The position numbers and the translations under genes were made by a program. The notes under the pieces are model-generated. The model made no database searches. It saw only the letters and a program-made list of their open reading frames with translations, and had not been told where the DNA came from. This document shows positions 49,401 to 59,840 of a stretch of DNA of 64,000 nt, in pieces; within the stretch, counting starts at the first letter, position 1, and the number at the start of each line of letters is the position of its first letter. Location: NCBI RefSeq assembly GCF_051401765.1, contig NW_027480564.1:310001-374000 (forward strand). Reading direction: 5' to 3'. The stretch is from Calliopsis andreniformis. Taxonomy: Eukaryota; Arthropoda; Insecta; Hymenoptera; Andrenidae.

Positions 49401-51568
49401 TCCTTTACACTGACCTGTGTCATGTGTCCCAGTTGCTCATATTCCTTCAAAAATTCACTATAACTATCTAGTAATCCTTTATTCAAATGTAATTTGCGTT
49501 CCAATGCATAAAATCTCTTAAGTGCTACTTCTCGCGAATTCCCTAAGAGCTGTTTTCGCTCATTAAAGGGCAGCCTGACACAATATCTGCCGTCTGTATC
49601 CCTTACGGTGCTTTGTTTGAATAATTCTTCCGCAGCTCTTTCCTCTGCTGACAAAAACTGCTTATCTACGAATGACTCTACTTCCCAAAATTTATTTAAT
49701 GTTTTGTCTAACGATGTTGCTATGTGAAATGAATTTACCAAGGTGGGTGCTCTATATTTTGGTTGGATGTTGGATTCGCCCGTAACAATCCATCCTAGTA
49801 ATGTTTTTTGCAGGATTACTGCACTATTGCTTAATCTAATTTGGCCAATACTTAATAATTTAAAAAATAATGTATTCCCTAGCAATGCATCTATTTTTCC
49901 GGGTTTATGAAATTCTGGATCTGCTAATTTAATGTTTCGCGGTACTTGCATGTTCGAGCGGTCAACTTGTCGTGAAGGTAACAGTCCTGTAAGAAACGGC
50001 AGAGTTATAAATGATACCTGACTTGTAAAAGAACTATGACGCGCCTTAACTACAGTTTTTACTAAATATTGTGCCTTGGTCGCTTGTTGCCCCAGGCCTG
50101 AGAAAGTTAAATTAACAGCCTGTTTTTGTAACTGTAATTTTTCCGCTAATTCTTCTGTAATAAAATGAGTTTGTGACCCTCCGTCTAATAACACACGACA
50201 ATCATGTTCCTTATTGAATCTATCTAGTATTTTTATTTGAGCAGTACCCAATAATACTTCCGAACCGCAAGTGACCGTTAATGCATTTGCATTCGATCCG
50301 GAATTTCCTGCTTGATCTACTGCTTGTGTACTATTATTATTAAGATTGACTCTATTTTCATTATTGAAATGTAACAAAGTATTATGTTTCTGCTTACATT
50401 TCCGGCAACCTGTGGCCTGACAATTCTTAACTACATGGTTAGATCGAAAACAATTGATACACAATCTACTTCTTCTTATAACCTCTAACCGATCGCGAAC
50501 GGCTGCCTTTAAGAACTGATTACATTGATATATTTCGTGATTCCCTTCACACATAACGCACTTATTACTATTTGCCGTCGCTACATAAGAATGACCTCTG
50601 GAACCGACATTATTGCGTTGAGAACGCTCCTGATACACGTTTCGCCTGTGTGAGCTAAGAACTTCTATTTCAATTTCTTCACCGCGCGCTTGCTTATTTA
50701 TAAAATTCAATAATTGTTCGAATGTGGGCATGTCCTCATTTTCTAAAGTACGCTCCCACCCGCGCCTTGTAATTTTGTCCAATTTTTTACCTATCATATA
50801 AACTAAAATTGCATCCCATTGGCCTGTGGGTAGACCTAGTGTCGCTAGTGCCTTCACATGCATTTGCGCTTGTTCTGCAAGAGACCTTAAATTCGCAGGT
50901 GCGTCGCGCATTACTTCTGGCAATTCAAACAAAACCTTTAAATGAGATTGAACTATTTGACGCGGTTTATTGCACCGCTTTTGCAGCAAATCCCAAGCTA
51001 CCAGGTAATTAGGCTCTGACGCATTCAAAGCGGAAACGACCGACGCGATTTCCCCGCGTAAAGCATTTTTCAATAAGTGAAATTTCTGCACCGATGGTAT
51101 GTCTAGATTATCATGGACTAATGTTTTAAAGGTGTCGTGAAAACTATGCCACTCAATTGGATTGCCGTCGTATGGTTTGATCTCTATTTTTGGTAGAAGC
51201 GTGTTCTCTTGTTTTATCATCACTGTATTTGGTGAATCCGCCTTTCTAACTGAACTTGTTGCTGCATTCGAAGGTCGCAATCCCTCAAGCTGTCTGTTAA
51301 TTGTACTAACTATTTTGAAATAATTACGTTCAAACTGTTCTCTTTCGATGTCATGATTTGAAACTTCATCCTCTAGTTCTATACCCAGCTGAACTTCTTC
51401 AAACGATTTGCCCAACTCTACTACCCTTTCCTTACGAATTTGTAAGTCGTGTACCTCTACATGCTCGCCCTCCTTCAAATAGGTCTCTATACGTGTAAGC
51501 TGTCCCTTTATCGAAGCCCGCTGTCTCCTAAGACTCTTCAATTGCACTGATTCTTGCGTATTAGCCAT
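46415..51568 (-). CDS. BEL/Pao Gag-Pol polyprotein, intact
   Basis: A single 1,717-aa ORF encoding the structural and enzymatic proteins of the retrotransposon. Basic, coiled-coil-like N terminus (about 1-95); DUF1759-like Gag (about 125-300). Zinc knuckles: C337-C340-H344-C349, canonical CX2CX4HX4C at 370-383, and C388-C391-H395-H400. Aspartic protease (DUF1758-like) with LLDGGSQ at 461-466, catalytic D462. Reverse transcriptase with D792 and YMDD at 868-871. RNase H (Peptidase_A17/BEL region) with D1044, E1088, D1119 and a late D1165. Integrase zinc finger H1347-H1352-C1382-C1385, then catalytic D1417, D1483, E1537. DUF5641-like C terminus (about 1617-1712). Gag and Pol share one frame without a frameshift, typical of BEL/Pao, and the length is usual for the family. 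The first ATG has a good context (A at -3, G at +4). All catalytic residues I could check are present. Cleavage sites are not predictable here. Domain names come from family knowledge, not a search. Confidence 0.97.
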   Translation of the reverse strand: MANTQESVQLKSLRRQRASIKGQLTRIETYLKEGEHVEVHDLQIRKERVVELGKSFEEVQLGIELEDEVSNHDIEREQFERNYFKIVSTINRQLEGLRPSNAATSSVRKADSPNTVMIKQENTLLPKIEIKPYDGNPIEWHSFHDTFKTLVHDNLDIPSVQKFHLLKNALRGEIASVVSALNASEPNYLVAWDLLQKRCNKPRQIVQSHLKVLFELPEVMRDAPANLRSLAEQAQMHVKALATLGLPTGQWDAILVYMIGKKLDKITRRGWERTLENEDMPTFEQLLNFINKQARGEEIEIEVLSSHRRNVYQERSQRNNVGSRGHSYVATANSNKCVMCEGNHEIYQCNQFLKAAVRDRLEVIRRSRLCINCFRSNHVVKNCQATGCRKCKQKHNTLLHFNNENRVNLNNNSTQAVDQAGNSGSNANALTVTCGSEVLLGTAQIKILDRFNKEHDCRVLLDGGSQTHFITEELAEKLQLQKQAVNLTFSGLGQQATKAQYLVKTVVKARHSSFTSQVSFITLPFLTGLLPSRQVDRSNMQVPRNIKLADPEFHKPGKIDALLGNTLFFKLLSIGQIRLSNSAVILQKTLLGWIVTGESNIQPKYRAPTLVNSFHIATSLDKTLNKFWEVESFVDKQFLSAEERAAEELFKQSTVRDTDGRYCVRLPFNERKQLLGNSREVALKRFYALERKLHLNKGLLDSYSEFLKEYEQLGHMTQVSVKETSKGFYLPHHAVVKESSETTKVRVVFDASAKSSTGVSLNETLLIGPNLQDTLYKLLLRFRSYSYVLTADIEKMFRQVKVHAEDRSYQRILWRNSQDQPVKTYELNTVTYGTASAPFLAVRCLQQLANDEQNKFPRAAAIFKRDFYMDDLLTGAATRDLALKIRDEAIALARVGGFNLRQWTSNDAELIKDLDTSNHERTLSLDIDETRKALGICWKPRIDEILYTIKSSENNSRSTKRTILSQIAQLFDPLGLLGPVIVRAKIIMQELWKANINWDDSVPQAILTMWLEFRKELPHLNKFSIPRKTVIDDPVTVQLHGFADASEAAYGACIYLRSVNKQGSCKVSLLCAKSRVAPVKSISLPRLELCAAKLLANLLKESRSALSHIRVERTVLWSDSTITLHWIKTSPHLLKTFIANRVSEIQEQTDVQAWRHISSPENPADFISRGLTPVQILNNQLWLKGPHWLSKHEDAWPSVDLPDIDIPETRNFKVLVASLDTAFFIDRFSSINKLNRVLAYILRFYNNCKGNLRITGELTNIEITNAHIYILKLVQAHTFEQEIRDLKNNTPINKKSKLLNLAPFIDGNGLLRVGGRLKHAHISYSHKHPIVLPRRHYITELIIREEHLKNWHAGIQATLNAVRHKYWPIDGKNFTRKIIHRCINCFKANPKVPEYIMGNLPRDRVTQARPFENAGIDYCGPFLIKERKHRNVKRIKSYVVVFVCFATKATHLELVTDLTTETCIAAIKRFFARRGKSRNLYSDNGSNFVGARNEIIEIQAFVNSEEYKGNLNRYLTNEQVNWSFSPPRSPHFGGLWEAAVKSFKKHLRATIGETVFTYEQFNSIIIEIEAILNSRPLTPLSSDPNDCIALTPAHFLIGGSLQTLPEYEISDIRNNRLSLWQHTQKIKQHFWNRWHREYLHELHTRSKWHVDANNNIKEGMLVLIREDNLAPLQWKLGRIMELHPGEDKIIRVVSVRTPLGIYKRSVKKLAPLPIEYM

Positions 51569-52087
51569 GTTACACCGACAGTTAATATAACAAACGAAAT
51601 CAAGATCGATGCTATTTATACGAAGGGAAATATGCTAAGGAAATGGTGATTCGTATACTAAACCTTCAGACTCTTGAACTTCTGGGACGGTTGCGATGTT
51701 GCTGCAGTTCCTCAACGACTTTGCGTTCTCTCGATGATGCTGTTACGATGCCTCGGTGATGCTTCGATGTGTCGCTCCTAAATGATCCGTTGTCCGGTGG
51801 CTGCTTCCCCGGTTAAGGTGTCCAAATAGACTGCTTCCTTGATTGAGGTGTCCTATAGGCTGCTTCCTTGGTTGAGGTGTCCTATAGGCTGCTTCCTTGG
51901 TTGAAGTATCCCATACGGTGATACTGCTGATCTGCCCTCTTTGCATAGAGACTAAGATCCAGACGTATCAAGTTGAAGCTTCTTGTTCTAAGCCAAACTC
52001 CAACACTAATAAGCAACGCTTTCGATAACCAAAGCTGATGCACTCCTTAGTGTTCACTGCACTGCACAAGTTCCTTTGTCACCAAGT
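51569..52087 (-). other. 5' leader of the element
   Basis: 519 bp between the PBS and the polyprotein ATG, where packaging and translation signals of the genomic RNA would lie. It contains an imperfect 29-bp tandem repeat (51799-51916) and a 67-codon upstream open frame (51946-51743) that ends before the main ORF. The upstream frame overlaps the tandem repeat, which shifts phase between units, so a conserved peptide is unlikely. Confidence 0.6.
51799..51916 (-). repeat. 29-bp tandem repeat, 4 units, in the leader
   Basis: CTGCTTCC begins units at 51801, 51831, 51860 and 51889 (spacing 30, 29, 29), each followed by a GGTTGAGGTGTCC-like stretch. The middle two are nearly identical and the outer two more diverged. 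Tandem repeats are common in retroelement leaders. The shared TTGAGG string with the host satellite is short and probably coincidental. Confidence 0.75.
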
Positions 52088-52105
52088 ATCCGGCTCGAAG
52101 GACCA
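52088..52105 (-). other. Primer binding site, tRNA-Tyr type
   Basis: The - strand reads TGGTCCTTCGAGCCGGAT, starting 3 nt after the end of the 5' LTR. Its complement, ATCCGGCTCGAAGGACCA, matches 18 nt of the 3' end of eukaryotic tRNA-Tyr (acceptor strand plus CCA) as I know it. It would prime minus-strand DNA synthesis. The tRNA assignment rests on memory of the tRNA-Tyr acceptor sequence. Confidence 0.85.
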
Positions 52106-52108
52106 AAA

Positions 52109-52709
52109 TGTTTGTGTGCGTTTTCTATCTTATGAGATAGATGAACTTACACTTCGCACGCCGAATTAACCTTGTGCGAATACTTTTAGCTCGATAGTGG
52201 ACTGTATAAATTGTTGTTTGTAGTGATTCAAAACCTTTTCTCTAATGAACTTTATTCTCGTTTGTCGGACAAATACGAAGCAAAAATCACCAATTCTCGC
52301 GGCAGTCTTCATATTTATACGTTAGGTTGTGCTGTTTCAAATTAAGCGTACATCTCATTGGTCTTTGTAAAAAAGAGGGGGTAACAAGAAAACAGAGTTC
52401 AAACGGAGTGGGTTGACAGAATTAAGCTAGAAGTGGGAATTTCTGGGTTTTTCCAACGGTCATCGGAAGTTACCGACTGCATCCCCGATGACCCACGCCG
52501 CTAATCCGACTAATGCTTTACAGCTAGCAATAAAAAACCAAGGAGCACCTCGACTTGGAGTGAACATATGGAAAACATAAAAATTATGACTAAATTCAAA
52601 CCCTGGTACAACGTGTCGACAGCTAATAAACTAAATTTTGGCAAGTAACGGTTCCTTGGATATTTACTGCTGCTACGACAAATAATGTAAGAGGGTTCGC
52701 TACGCGACA
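52109..52709 (-). repeat. 5' LTR of the BEL/Pao element
   Basis: 601 bp, the same as 45621-46221 by reading. It supplies the promoter for the element: TATA-like box at 52312-52319, with the transcript running towards lower coordinates through the PBS and polyprotein. A 7-bp inverted repeat with a 4-nt loop (TCTATCT/AGATAGA, 52124-52141; 45636-45653 in the other LTR) lies near the inner end, in U5. Confidence 0.95.
52312..52319 (-). promoter_or_regulatory. TATA box in 5' LTR
   Basis: TATAAATA on the - strand, in the promoter-bearing LTR. Transcription would be expected to start some 25-30 bp further on, near 52290. I see no strong initiator there, so the start is not annotated. Confidence 0.65.
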
Positions 52710-52714
52710 GATTG
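52710..52714 (-). repeat. Target site duplication GATTG, right
   Basis: Follows the closing CA of the right LTR and matches 45616-45620. Removing the element and one copy restores an uninterrupted satellite that agrees with the empty site near 60072. Confidence 0.85.
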
Positions 52715-54458
52715 AGGTTTGAGTATTGAGTCCTGAGAATTCAGGATATTCTGTTGAGTATTGAGAGTTGAGCATTGATGGTTGAGTATTGAGGATTCAT
52801 GGCTGGGGGTTGTGTGTTGAATATTGAGGGTTGAGGATTGAGGATTGTGGATTGAGGATTGAGGATTGAAGATTGAGTATTGATGATTGAATATTGAGGA
52901 TTGAGGATTGAGGTTTGAGGATTGAGGTCGAGGACTGACGGTAGAGGGTTGAGGTTTGAGGATTGAGGACTGAGGATTGAGGACTGAGGATTGAGCAGTG
53001 AGGATTGAGCATTGAGGATTGAAGATTGAAGACTGGGTATTGAGGATTGAAGATTGAGAATTAAGGATTGAAGATTGTGGATTGAGGATCTATGATTGGA
53101 GATTGATTATTGAGGATTGAAGATTGAGAATTGAGGATTGAGGATTGAGGATTGAGAATTGAGGATGAGGACTGAGGGTTGAGGATTGAGGTTTGAGGAA
53201 TGAGGATTGAGGGTTGATGATTGAGGATTGAGGATTGAGGATTGAGGATTGAGGATTGAGGATTGGGGATTGAATATTGAGTACTGAGGATTGAAGATTG
53301 AGGATTGAGGATTGAGGATTGATGATGGAGGATGAGGGCTGAGGGTTGAGGATTGAGGTTTGAGTATTGAATCCTGAGAATTCAGGATATTCTATTGAGT
53401 ACTGAGAATTGAGTATCGATGGTTGAGTACTGAGGACTGAAGATTGAGGATTGAAGGTTGAGTATTGAGGATTCAGTATTGAGGTTTGAGGGCTGAGGAT
53501 TGAGGATTGAAGATTGAGTATTGAGGATTGAAGGTTGAGGATTGAGGATTGAGGATTAAGGATTGAGGATGATGTCTGAGGGTTGAGGATTGAGGTTTGA
53601 GGACTGAGGACTTAGGATTGAGGACTGAAGATTGAGGATGAGGGCTGAGGGTCGGGGATTGAGGTTTGACGACTGAGGACTGAGGATTGAGGATTGAGAA
53701 TTCAGGATTGTTGATGGAGGATTGAAGATTGAGGATTGGGTATTGAGGATTGAAGAGTGAGGATTGAGGATTGAGGATTGAGGATTGAGGGTTGAGCATC
53801 TAGGATTGGAGATTGATTATTGAGGATTGAAGATTGGGGATTGAGGATTGAGGATTGAGGATTGAAAATTGAGTATTGAGGATTGAAGATTGAGGATTGA
53901 GGATTGACGATTGAGGATTGACGATTGAAGATTGTGTATTGAGGATTGAGGATTGAGGATTGAGTATTGAGGATTGAGGACTGAGGATTGAGAATTGAGG
54001 ATGAGGACTGAGGGTTGAGGATTGAGGTTTGAGGAATGAAGATTGAGGGTTGAGGATTGAGGATTGAGGATTGAGGATTGAGGATTGAGGATTGGGGATT
54101 GAATATTGAGTACTGAGGATTGAAGGTTGAGGATTGAGGATTGAGGATTGATGATGGAGGATGAGTGCTGAGGGTTGAGGATTGAGGTTTGAGAAATGAG
54201 GATTGAGGATTGAGGATTGAGGATTGAAGATTGAGTATTGAGAATTGAGGATTGAGGATTGAGGATTGAGGATTGAGAATTGAGGATGAGGACTGAGGGT
54301 TGAGAATTGAGGTTTGAGAAATGAGGATTGAGGATTGAGGATTGAGGATTGAGGGTTGAGGATCGATGATTGAGTATTGAAGATTGAGTATTGATCACTG
54401 AGGATTGAGGATTGAGGATTGAGGATTGAGGATTGAGGATTGAAGATTGAATATTGAG
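52710..54458. repeat. Block F, copy 1 (right flank of the insertion)
   Basis: Aligns with 60072-61820 at a constant offset of 7,362. Shared private variants include GATATTCTGTTGAG in the anchor word (near 52744 and 60106). Together with 45385-45620 on the far side of the element it forms one interrupted copy of the block at 59841-61820. It diverges from that copy at about 54459. Confidence 0.85.
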
Positions 54459-56339
54459 GACTGAGGATTGAGGATTGAGGATTGAGGGTTGAGGATCTAG
54501 GATTGGAGATTGATTATTGAGGATTGAAGATTGGGGATTGAGGATTGAGGATTGAGGATCTAGGATTGGAGATTGGTTATTGAGGATTGAAGATTGGGGA
54601 TTGAGGATTGAGGATTGAGTATCTAGGATTGGAGATTGAAGATTGGGCATTGAGGATTGAGGGTTGAGGATTGAGGACGAGGACTGACGGTTGAGGATTG
54701 ACGTTTGAGGATTGAGGATTGAGGATTGAGGACTGAGGCTTGAGGGTTGAGAATTGAGCATTGAGGATTGAAGATTGAGGACTGGCGATTGAGGATTGAA
54801 GATTGAGGATTAAGGGTTGAGGATTGGGGATTGAGGATGTAGGATTGGAGATTGATTATTGAGGATTGAAGATTGAGGATTGAGGATGGAGGATGAGGGC
54901 TGAGGGTTGAGGATTGAGGTTTGAGTATTGAGCCCTGAGAATTCAGGATATTCTATTGAGTATTGAGAATTGAGGATTGATGGTTGAGTATTGAGGACTG
55001 AGGATTGAGGCTTGAAGGATGAGTATTGAAAATTCAGGATTGAGGTTTGGGGACTGAGGATTGAGGATTGAAGATTGAGTATTAGGGATTGAAGACTGAG
55101 GATTGAGGATTGAGGATTGAGGATTGAGGATTGAGGATGATGTCTGAGGGTTGAGGATTGAGGTTTGAGGACTGAGGACCGAGGATTAAAGACTGAGGGT
55201 TGAGGATGAGGGCAGAGGGTCAGGGATTGAGGTTTGACGACTGAGGATTGAGGATTGAGGATTGAGAATTGAGGATTGATGATTGAGGATTGAAGATTGA
55301 GGATTGGGTATTGAGGATTGAAGAATGGGGATTGAGGATTGAGGATTGAGGATTGAGGATTGAGGATCTAGGATTGGAGATCGATTATTGAGGATTGCAG
55401 ATTGAGGATTGAGGACTGAGGATTGAGGATCTAGAATTGGAGATTGATTATTGAGGATTGAAGATTGATGATTGATGATTGAGGATTGAGAATTGAGAAT
55501 TGAGGATGAGGACTGAGGGTTGAGGATTGAGGTTTGAGAAATGAGGATTGAGGATTGAGGATTGAGGATTGAGTATTGTGTATTAAAGATTGAGTATTGG
55601 TCACTGAGGATTGAGGATTGAGGATTGAGGGTTGATGATTGAATATTGAGGATTGAAGATTGAGGATTGAGGATTGAGGATTGAGGATTGAGAATTGAGG
55701 ATGAGGACTGAGGGTTGAGGATTGAGGTTTGAGGAATGAGGATTGAGGGTTGAGGATTGAGGATTGAGGATTGAGGATTGAGGATTGAGGATTGAGGATT
55801 GAGGATTGGGGATTGAATATTGAGTACTGAGGATTGAAGATTGAGGATTGAGGATTGAGGATTGATGATGGAGGATGACGGCTGAGGGTTGAGGATTGAG
55901 GTTTGAGTATTGAATCCTGAGAATTCAGGATATTCTATTGAGTATTGAGGATTGAGGATTGATGGTTGAGTACTGAGGACTGAGGATTGGGGATTGAAGG
56001 TTGAGTATTGAGGATTCAGAATTGAGGTTTGAGGGCCGAGGATTGAGGATTGAAGATTGAGTATTGAGGATTGATGGTTGAGGATTGAGGATTGAGGATT
56101 AAGGATTGAGGATGATGTCTGAGGGTTGAGGATTGAGGATTGAGGATTGAGGATTGAGGATTGAAGATTGGATATTGAGGATTGAAGATTGAGGATCGAG
56201 GATTGAGGACTGAGGATTGAGGCTTGAAGGTTGAGTATTGAAGATTCAGGATTGAGGTTTGAGGACTGAGGATTGTGGATTGAAGATTGAGTATTAGGGA
56301 TTGAAGATTGAGGATTGAGGATTGAGGATTGAGGATTGA
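54459..56339. repeat. Satellite segment between blocks F and H
   Basis: ATTGAGG satellite composed of the same modules as the first 12 kb (CTAGGATTGGAG words, GCTTGAGGGTTGAG, anchor words near 54950 and 55922). I did not trace it to a single long partner. No gene is supported. Confidence 0.75.
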
Positions 56340-57170
56340 GGACTGAGGATTGAGGATTGAGAATTGAGGATTGATGATTGAGGGTTGAAAATTGAATATT
56401 GAGGATTGAAGATTGAGGATTGATGATTAAGTATTGAGGATGCAGGATGAGGGCTGAGGGTTGAGGATTGAGGTTTGAGGACTGAGGACTGAGGATTGAG
56501 GATTGAGAATTGAGTATTAGGGATTGAAGATTGAAGATTGAGTATTGAGAATTGAGGATTGAGGATTGAGGATTGAGGATTGAGAATTGAGGATGAGGAC
56601 TGAGGGTTGAGGATTGGGTATTGAGGATAGACGATTGAGGATTGAGTATTGAGGTTTGAGAATTGAGGATTGAGGTTTGAAATTGAGTATTGAGGATTGA
56701 GGATTGAGGATTGAGATTTGATTATTGAATATTGTGGATTGAGTATTGAACCATGAGAATTCAGGATATTCTATTGAGTATTGAGAATTGGGGATTGATC
56801 GTTGAGTATTGAGGATTCATGTCTGAGGGTTGTGTGTTGAATATTGAGGGTTGAGGGTTGAGGATTGAGGATTGAGGATGGAGGATGAGGGCTGATTGTT
56901 GAGGATTGAGGTTTGAGTATTGAATCCTGAGAATTCAGGATATTCTATTGAGTATTGAGAATTGAGGATTGATGGTTGAGTACTGAGGACTGAGCATTGA
57001 GGATTGAAGGTTGAGTATTGAGGATTCAGAATTGAGGTTTGAGGACTGACGGTTGAGGATTGAAGATTGAGTATTGAGGATTGAAGATTGAGGATTGAGC
57101 ATTGAGGATTGAGGATTGAGGATGATGTCTGAGGTTTGAGGATTGAGGTTTGAGGACTGAGGACTGAGGA
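56340..57170. repeat. Block H, copy 1
   Basis: Aligns with about 58604-59434 at offset 2,264 (GGGTTGAAAATTG at 56382 and 58646; ACCATGAGAATTC at 56750 and 59014). Confidence 0.7.
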
Positions 57171-58603
57171 CTGAGGATTGAGGACTGAGGATTGAGGATT
57201 GAGGATTGAGGATTGAGGGTTGAGGATCTAGGATTGGAGATTGATTATTGAGGATTGAAGATTGGGGATTGAGGATTGAGGATTGAGGATCTAGGATTGG
57301 AGATTGATTATTGAGGATTGAAGATTGGGGATTGAGGATTGAGGATTGAGGATCTAGGATTGGAGACTGAAGATTGGGGATTGAGGATTGAGGGTTGAGG
57401 ATTGAGGACGAGGACTGACGGTTGAGGATTGAGGTTTGAGGATTGAGGATTGAGGATTGAGGACTGAGGCTTGAGGATTGAGGATTGAGCATTGAGGATT
57501 GAAGATTGAGGACTGGCGATTGAGGATTGAAGATTGAGGATTAAGGATTGAGGATTGGGAATTGAGGATGTAGGATTGGAGATTGATTATTGAGGATTGA
57601 AGATTGAGGATTGAGGATTGAGGATTGGGTATTGAGGATTGAAGAACGAGGATTGAGGATTGAGGATTGAGAATTGAGGGTTGAGGATCTAGGATTGAAG
57701 ATTGAGGACTGAGGATTGAGGATTGAGGATTGAGGATTGAGGATTGGGGATTGAATATTGAATACTGAGGATTGAAGATTGAGGTTTGAGGATTGAGGAC
57801 TGATGATGGAGGATCAGCGCTGAGGGTTGAGGATTGAGTTTTGAGGACTGAGGACTGAGGATTGAGGACTGAGGATTGAGGATGAGGGCTGAGGGTCGGG
57901 GATTGAGGTTTGACGACTGAGGACTGAGGATTGAGGACTGAGAATTCAGGATTGTTGATAGAGGATTGAAGATTGAGGATTGGGTATTGAGGATTGAAGA
58001 ATGAGGATTGAGGATTGAGGATTGAGGATTGAGGATTGAGGGTTGAGGATCTAGGATTGGAGATTGATTATTGAGGATTGAAGATTGGGGATTGAGGATT
58101 GAGGATTGAGGATCTAGGATTGGAGATTGATTATTGAGGATTGAAGGTTGAGGATTGATGATTGTGGATTTAGTATTGAGAATTGAGGATGAGGTCTGAG
58201 GGTTGAGGATTGAGGTTTGAGAAATGAGGATTGAGGATTGAGGATTGAGGATTGAAGATTGAGTATTGAGAATTGAGGATTGAGGATTGAGGATTGAGGA
58301 TTGAGAATTGAGGATGAGGACTGAGGGTTGAGAATTGAGGTTTGAGAAATGAGGATTGAGGATTGAGGATTGAGGATTGAGGGTTGAGGATCGATGATTG
58401 AGTATTGAAGATTGAGTATTGTTCACTGAGGATTAAGGATTGAGGATTGAGGATTGAGGATTGAAGATTGAATATTGAGGATTGAAGATTGAGGATTGAG
58501 GATTGAGGGATGAGGATGCAGGATTAGGGCTGAGGGTTGGGGATTGAGGTTTGAGGACTGAGGACTGAGGATTGTGGATCGAGAGTTGAGGATTGAGGAT
58601 TGA
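57171..58603. repeat. Satellite segment between the H copies
   Basis: ATTGAGG satellite with several CTAGGATTGGAG words and a GATCGATGATTGAG word. No gene is supported and no other pattern stands out. Confidence 0.7.
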
Positions 58604-59840
58604 GGATTGAGGATTGAGGATTGAGAATTGAGGATTGATGATTGAGGGTTGAAAATTGAATATTGAGGATTGAAGATTGAGGATTGATGATTAAGGATTG
58701 AGGATGGAGGATGAGGGCTGAGGGCTGAGGATTGAGGTTTGAGGACTGAGGACTGAGGATTGAGGATTGAGAATTGAGTATTAGGGATTGAAGATTGAAG
58801 ATTGAGTACTGAGAATTGAGGATTGAGGATTGAGGATTGAGGATTGAGAATTGAGGATGAGGACTGAGGGTTGAGGATTGGGGATTGAGGATTGACGATT
58901 GAGGATTGAGTATTGAGGATTGAGAATTGAGGATTGAGGTTTGAAATTGAGTATTGAGGATTGAAGATTGAGGATTGAGATTTGATTATTGAATATTGTG
59001 TATTGAGTATTGAACCATGAGAATTCAGGATATTCTATTGAGTATTGAGAATTGGGGATTGATCGTTGAGTATTGAGGATTCATGGCTGAGGTTTGTGTG
59101 TTGAATATTGAGGGTTGAGGGTTGAGGATTGAGGATTGAGCATGGAGGATGAGGGCTGAGGGTTGAGGATTGAGGTTTGAGTATTGAACCCTGAGAATTC
59201 AGGATATTCTATTGAGTATTGAGAATTGAGGATTGATGGTTGAGTACTGAGGACAGAGCATTGAGGATTGAAGGTTGAGTATTGAGGATTCAGAATTGAG
59301 GTTTGAGGACTGAGGATTGAGGATTGAAGATTGAGTATTGAGGATTGAAGATTGAGGATTGAGCATTGAAGATTGAGGATAGAGGATGATGTCTGAGGAT
59401 TGAGGATTGAGGTTTTAGGACTGAGGACTGAGGATTGAGGACTGAGGATTGAGGATGAGGGCTGAGGGTCGGGGATTGTGGTTTGACGGCTGAGGACTGA
59501 GGATTGAGGATTGAGAATTAAGGATTGTTGATAGAGGATTGAAGATTGAGGATTGGATATTGAGGATTGAAGAATGAAGATTGAGGATTGAGGATTGAGG
59601 ATTGAGGGTTGAGGATCTAGGATTGGAGATTGACTATTGAAGATTGAAGATTGGGGACTGAGTATTGAGGATTGAGGATCTAGGATTCGAGATTGATTAT
59701 TGAGGATTGAAGATTGGGGATTGAGGATTGAGGATTGAGGATCTAGGATTGGAGATCGAAGATTGGGGATTGAGGATTGAGGGTTGAGGATTGAGGACGA
59801 GGACTGACGGTTGAGGATTGAGGTTTGAGGATTGAGGATT
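58604..59840. repeat. Block H, copy 2, and linker
   Basis: 58604-59434 is the second copy of 56340-57170. The remaining bases up to the start of the block F copy are ordinary satellite. No gene is supported. Confidence 0.7.

Larger units (their letters stand above)
45621..52709 (-). mobile_element. Full-length BEL/Pao LTR retrotransposon
   Basis: A 7,089-bp element inserted in the satellite and oriented on the - strand, so its 5' LTR is at 52109-52709 and its 3' LTR at 45621-46221. In transcription order it has: LTR, PBS, about 519-bp leader, one gag-pol ORF (51568-46415), short 3' untranslated region, polypurine tract, LTR. The LTRs start TG and end CA and appear identical over 601 bp. This, with the undamaged ORF and the clean 5-bp target duplication, indicates a recent insertion. 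Base composition is balanced and quite unlike the C-poor satellite around it. The domain order (protease, RT, RNase H, integrase) and DUF1759/DUF1758/DUF5641-like regions place it in BEL/Pao rather than Gypsy or Copia. No env-like ORF is present. Confidence 0.96.

Noticed and set aside
51799..51916. Leader repeats derived from the host satellite (shared TTGAGG)
   Set aside because: Only about 6-8 bp are shared and the 29-bp period is unrelated to 7; chance resemblance is simpler.
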